DNA of 64,000 nt from Microbacterium hominis (GTDB lineage: Bacteria; Actinomycetota; Actinomycetes; Actinomycetales; Microbacteriaceae): assembly GCF_013282805.1 (NCBI RefSeq), contig NZ_CP054038.1, positions 806,001 to 870,000 on the forward strand, written 5' to 3'. Positions 62,454 to 64,000 of the stretch are shown here, in pieces (within the stretch, counting starts at the first letter, position 1; the number at the start of each line of letters is the position of its first letter). The notes under the pieces were generated by a model that saw only the letters and a list, made by a program, of their open reading frames with translations, made no database searches and had not been told where the DNA came from. The position numbers and the translations under genes are program-made.

Positions 62454-64000
62454 TTGTCACATCTGAACGACCTCATCCGCCAACTCGCCACGAAAGACGA
62501 GTCGCTCGCGCGCGACATCGAGCGCGAAGTCGCCGCGCTCCAGGACCGGCGCGCGTTCGGCCTCAACTTCGAGCGCCACCAGCCCGAGGCAGTGGAACTG
62601 CCCGGCCGCAAGGTGCGCCGCGGCGACAAGGTGCGTGTCCTGCCTCCGCGCGGACAGATGCCGAAGAAGGAGAACGAGCGGCTCTTCAAGGTCCGCGAGA
62701 TCGCAGCGACTGACGACGGACGTGTCGCAACGATCGAGGCTCTCGATGACACCGAAGCCATTGACCAGGTCGTCATCGAGGATCTCGTCGTCGTGGCGGA
62801 GTTCCGCGACCCGATCTATCCCGGACTCGTCTCGACGGGCAAGGTCGAGCGGGGCGGCGACAAGCCCTACCACGCAGTCATCAATGCAGAGAACTACCAC
62901 GCGCTCCAGGCGCTGCTCTTCACGCACCGCGGCAAGGTGGACTGCATCTACATCGATCCGCCATACAACACCGGCGCGAAGGACTGGAAGTACAACAACG
63001 ACTACGTCGAGGGTGACGACCTCTACCGCCACTCGAAGTGGCTCGCGTTCATGGAGCGCCGGCTGCTGCTCGCGAAGGAGTTGCTGAACCCCGATGACTC
63101 GGTACTCATCGTCACGATCGACGAGAAGGAATATTTGCGGCTAGGGATGCTACTTGAGCAGGTGTTTCCTGAAGCGGAGATACAGATGGTGAGCTCGCAG
63201 ATCAACCCGGCCGCCTCGGCGCGGGCTGGATCGTTTGGTCGAGTTGATGAGTACATCTACTTCGTGCGCTTCGGGGCATCGGTGGCTGCACGGGTCGTCT
63301 TATCGAGGGAATGGGTGTCTTCTCGAGGGCGAACGCACACAGGTGTTCCCCGATGGGACATGCTGCGCCGTTCTGGCGGCGGAGCGCGCCGACAGGACTC
63401 GCCGGGTGGTTTCTACCCGATCTACATCGACGAATCTGGCCCCCGAGTGGCGGCCGTCGGCGAACCGCTCGCCGCGGGCAACTCGGAGCCGCCTCAAGTT
63501 GATAACGCCGTGGCGATCCTGCCCATCCGCCAGGACGGCTCAGAGGGACGATGGATGTGGAGCAAGAAAGAGTTCGAGCGCAGATTGGCGCAGGGACGAG
63601 TGCGCATTACGGGATCAGCGACGCAGGGATTCGTTGTCTCGATCCTGAAGGACGGTGAGTACGCCAAGATTCTCGCCGGTGAGTTCGCGGTTGCGGGTCA
63701 CGGTCCGGATGGGTCAATGCAGTTCGAGAAGGGCGACGTTGACCAGGTTCGCGCTATCCCTGGAACGCAGTGGCGAATCGCGTCGCATGACGCCACGCAG
63801 TATGGATCTCGGTTGCTTCGCAGTGCCGTGATTCCCGGGCGCGAGTTTCCGTTTCCGAAGTCGCTTTACGCCGTCGAGGATGCGATCCGGTTCTTCGTCG
63901 CGGAGAAGCCGAACGCAACGGTGCTCGACTTCTTCTCAGGCTCGGGAACGACAGCGCATGCCACCTTGCGCTTGAACAAGCAAGACGGTGGGCTCAGGCA
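62454..64000 (+). CDS. beta-class site-specific DNA methyltransferase (runs off right edge)
   Basis: At least 515 codons, open at the right edge. The order of motifs is that of beta-class N6-adenine or N4-cytosine methyltransferases: catalytic DPPYNTG at residues 168-174, the variable target-recognition region from about 225 to 470, then the SAM-binding VLDFFSGSGTT at about 490-500. A helical start (LNDLIRQLATKDESLARDIEREV) and a small beta domain (RRGDKVRVLPPRG) precede the catalytic part. The TTG at 62454 is used because AAGGA lies 7 nt upstream and no other start is available after the helicase stop. The recognition region has noticeably more A/T-rich codons than the rest. Confidence 0.88.
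   Translation, partial: MSHLNDLIRQLATKDESLARDIEREVAALQDRRAFGLNFERHQPEAVELPGRKVRRGDKVRVLPPRGQMPKKENERLFKVREIAATDDGRVATIEALDDTEAIDQVVIEDLVVVAEFRDPIYPGLVSTGKVERGGDKPYHAVINAENYHALQALLFTHRGKVDCIYIDPPYNTGAKDWKYNNDYVEGDDLYRHSKWLAFMERRLLLAKELLNPDDSVLIVTIDEKEYLRLGMLLEQVFPEAEIQMVSSQINPAASARAGSFGRVDEYIYFVRFGASVAARVVLSREWVSSRGRTHTGVPRWDMLRRSGGGARRQDSPGGFYPIYIDESGPRVAAVGEPLAAGNSEPPQVDNAVAILPIRQDGSEGRWMWSKKEFERRLAQGRVRITGSATQGFVVSILKDGEYAKILAGEFAVAGHGPDGSMQFEKGDVDQVRAIPGTQWRIASHDATQYGSRLLRSAVIPGREFPFPKSLYAVEDAIRFFVAEKPNATVLDFFSGSGTTAHATLRLNKQDGGLR

Noticed and set aside
1..64000. CRISPR array despite Cas4-like proteins
   Set aside because: No regularly spaced direct repeats with unique spacers were seen; the Cas4-like domains occur with helicases and not with Cas1 or Cas2.
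51470..64000. Integrated prophage
   Set aside because: No integrase, capsid, tail, portal or lysis genes; only restriction and helicase functions.

Overview
The window is about 64 kb of a high-GC actinobacterial chromosome, most likely from a Microbacterium-like member of the Microbacteriaceae. This rests on GTG/TTG start codons, a complete-looking menaquinone gene set, DUF4229 and DUF402 neighbours, DtxR-type iron boxes, many leaderless-type promoters, and a very common GGATGCC/GGCATCC heptamer. No rRNA, tRNA, CRISPR array or transposase was found.

1-24 kb is mostly core metabolism. Menaquinone genes are scattered as single, individually promoted units: menC (cut by the left edge), menB, menE, menA, menD, menF, menG and a polyprenyl diphosphate synthase. 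A ferredoxin-NADP reductase follows them. No obvious menH was seen. Between them lie B12-dependent metH, a PPK2-type polyphosphate kinase, small membrane proteins, and a 987-residue protein that joins all four parts of an ECF vitamin transporter in one chain next to a dedicated lipoprotein.

24-34 kb holds a hairpin-rich stretch without a gene, a CtpE-like P-type ATPase, and an iron locus. In the iron locus an FbpABC-type ferric iron importer faces a ligase-carrier-acyltransferase fusion, and each has its own DtxR-like box.

34-45 kb is carbohydrate metabolism: a flavin oxidoreductase coupled to a trehalose-synthase-like GH13 enzyme, three glycosyltransferases (one with HEAT repeats), a polysaccharide pyruvyl transferase and an amylosucrase-like GH13 enzyme. 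45-51.5 kb is a nucleoside/ribose locus: ribokinase, nucleoside hydrolase, two CUT1 permeases, a binding lipoprotein, and a divergent LacI regulator with recognisable operators.

From about 51.5 kb to the right edge the window is an accessory defence island with less biased codon use. On the minus strand are an HNH nuclease split from its ScoMcrA-type head domain, two small unknown proteins, a NERD-domain helicase, and a UvrD helicase with a Cas4/AddB-like Fe-S nuclease domain. Divergent from these is an operon of a 911-residue Cas4-like nuclease protein, an SF1 helicase and a beta-class DNA methyltransferase that runs off the right edge. This last operon is the best candidate for an undescribed defence system. 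Short palindromic repeats recur through the window, and several sit in frame inside genes (the ECF fusion, menB and the defence helicase).
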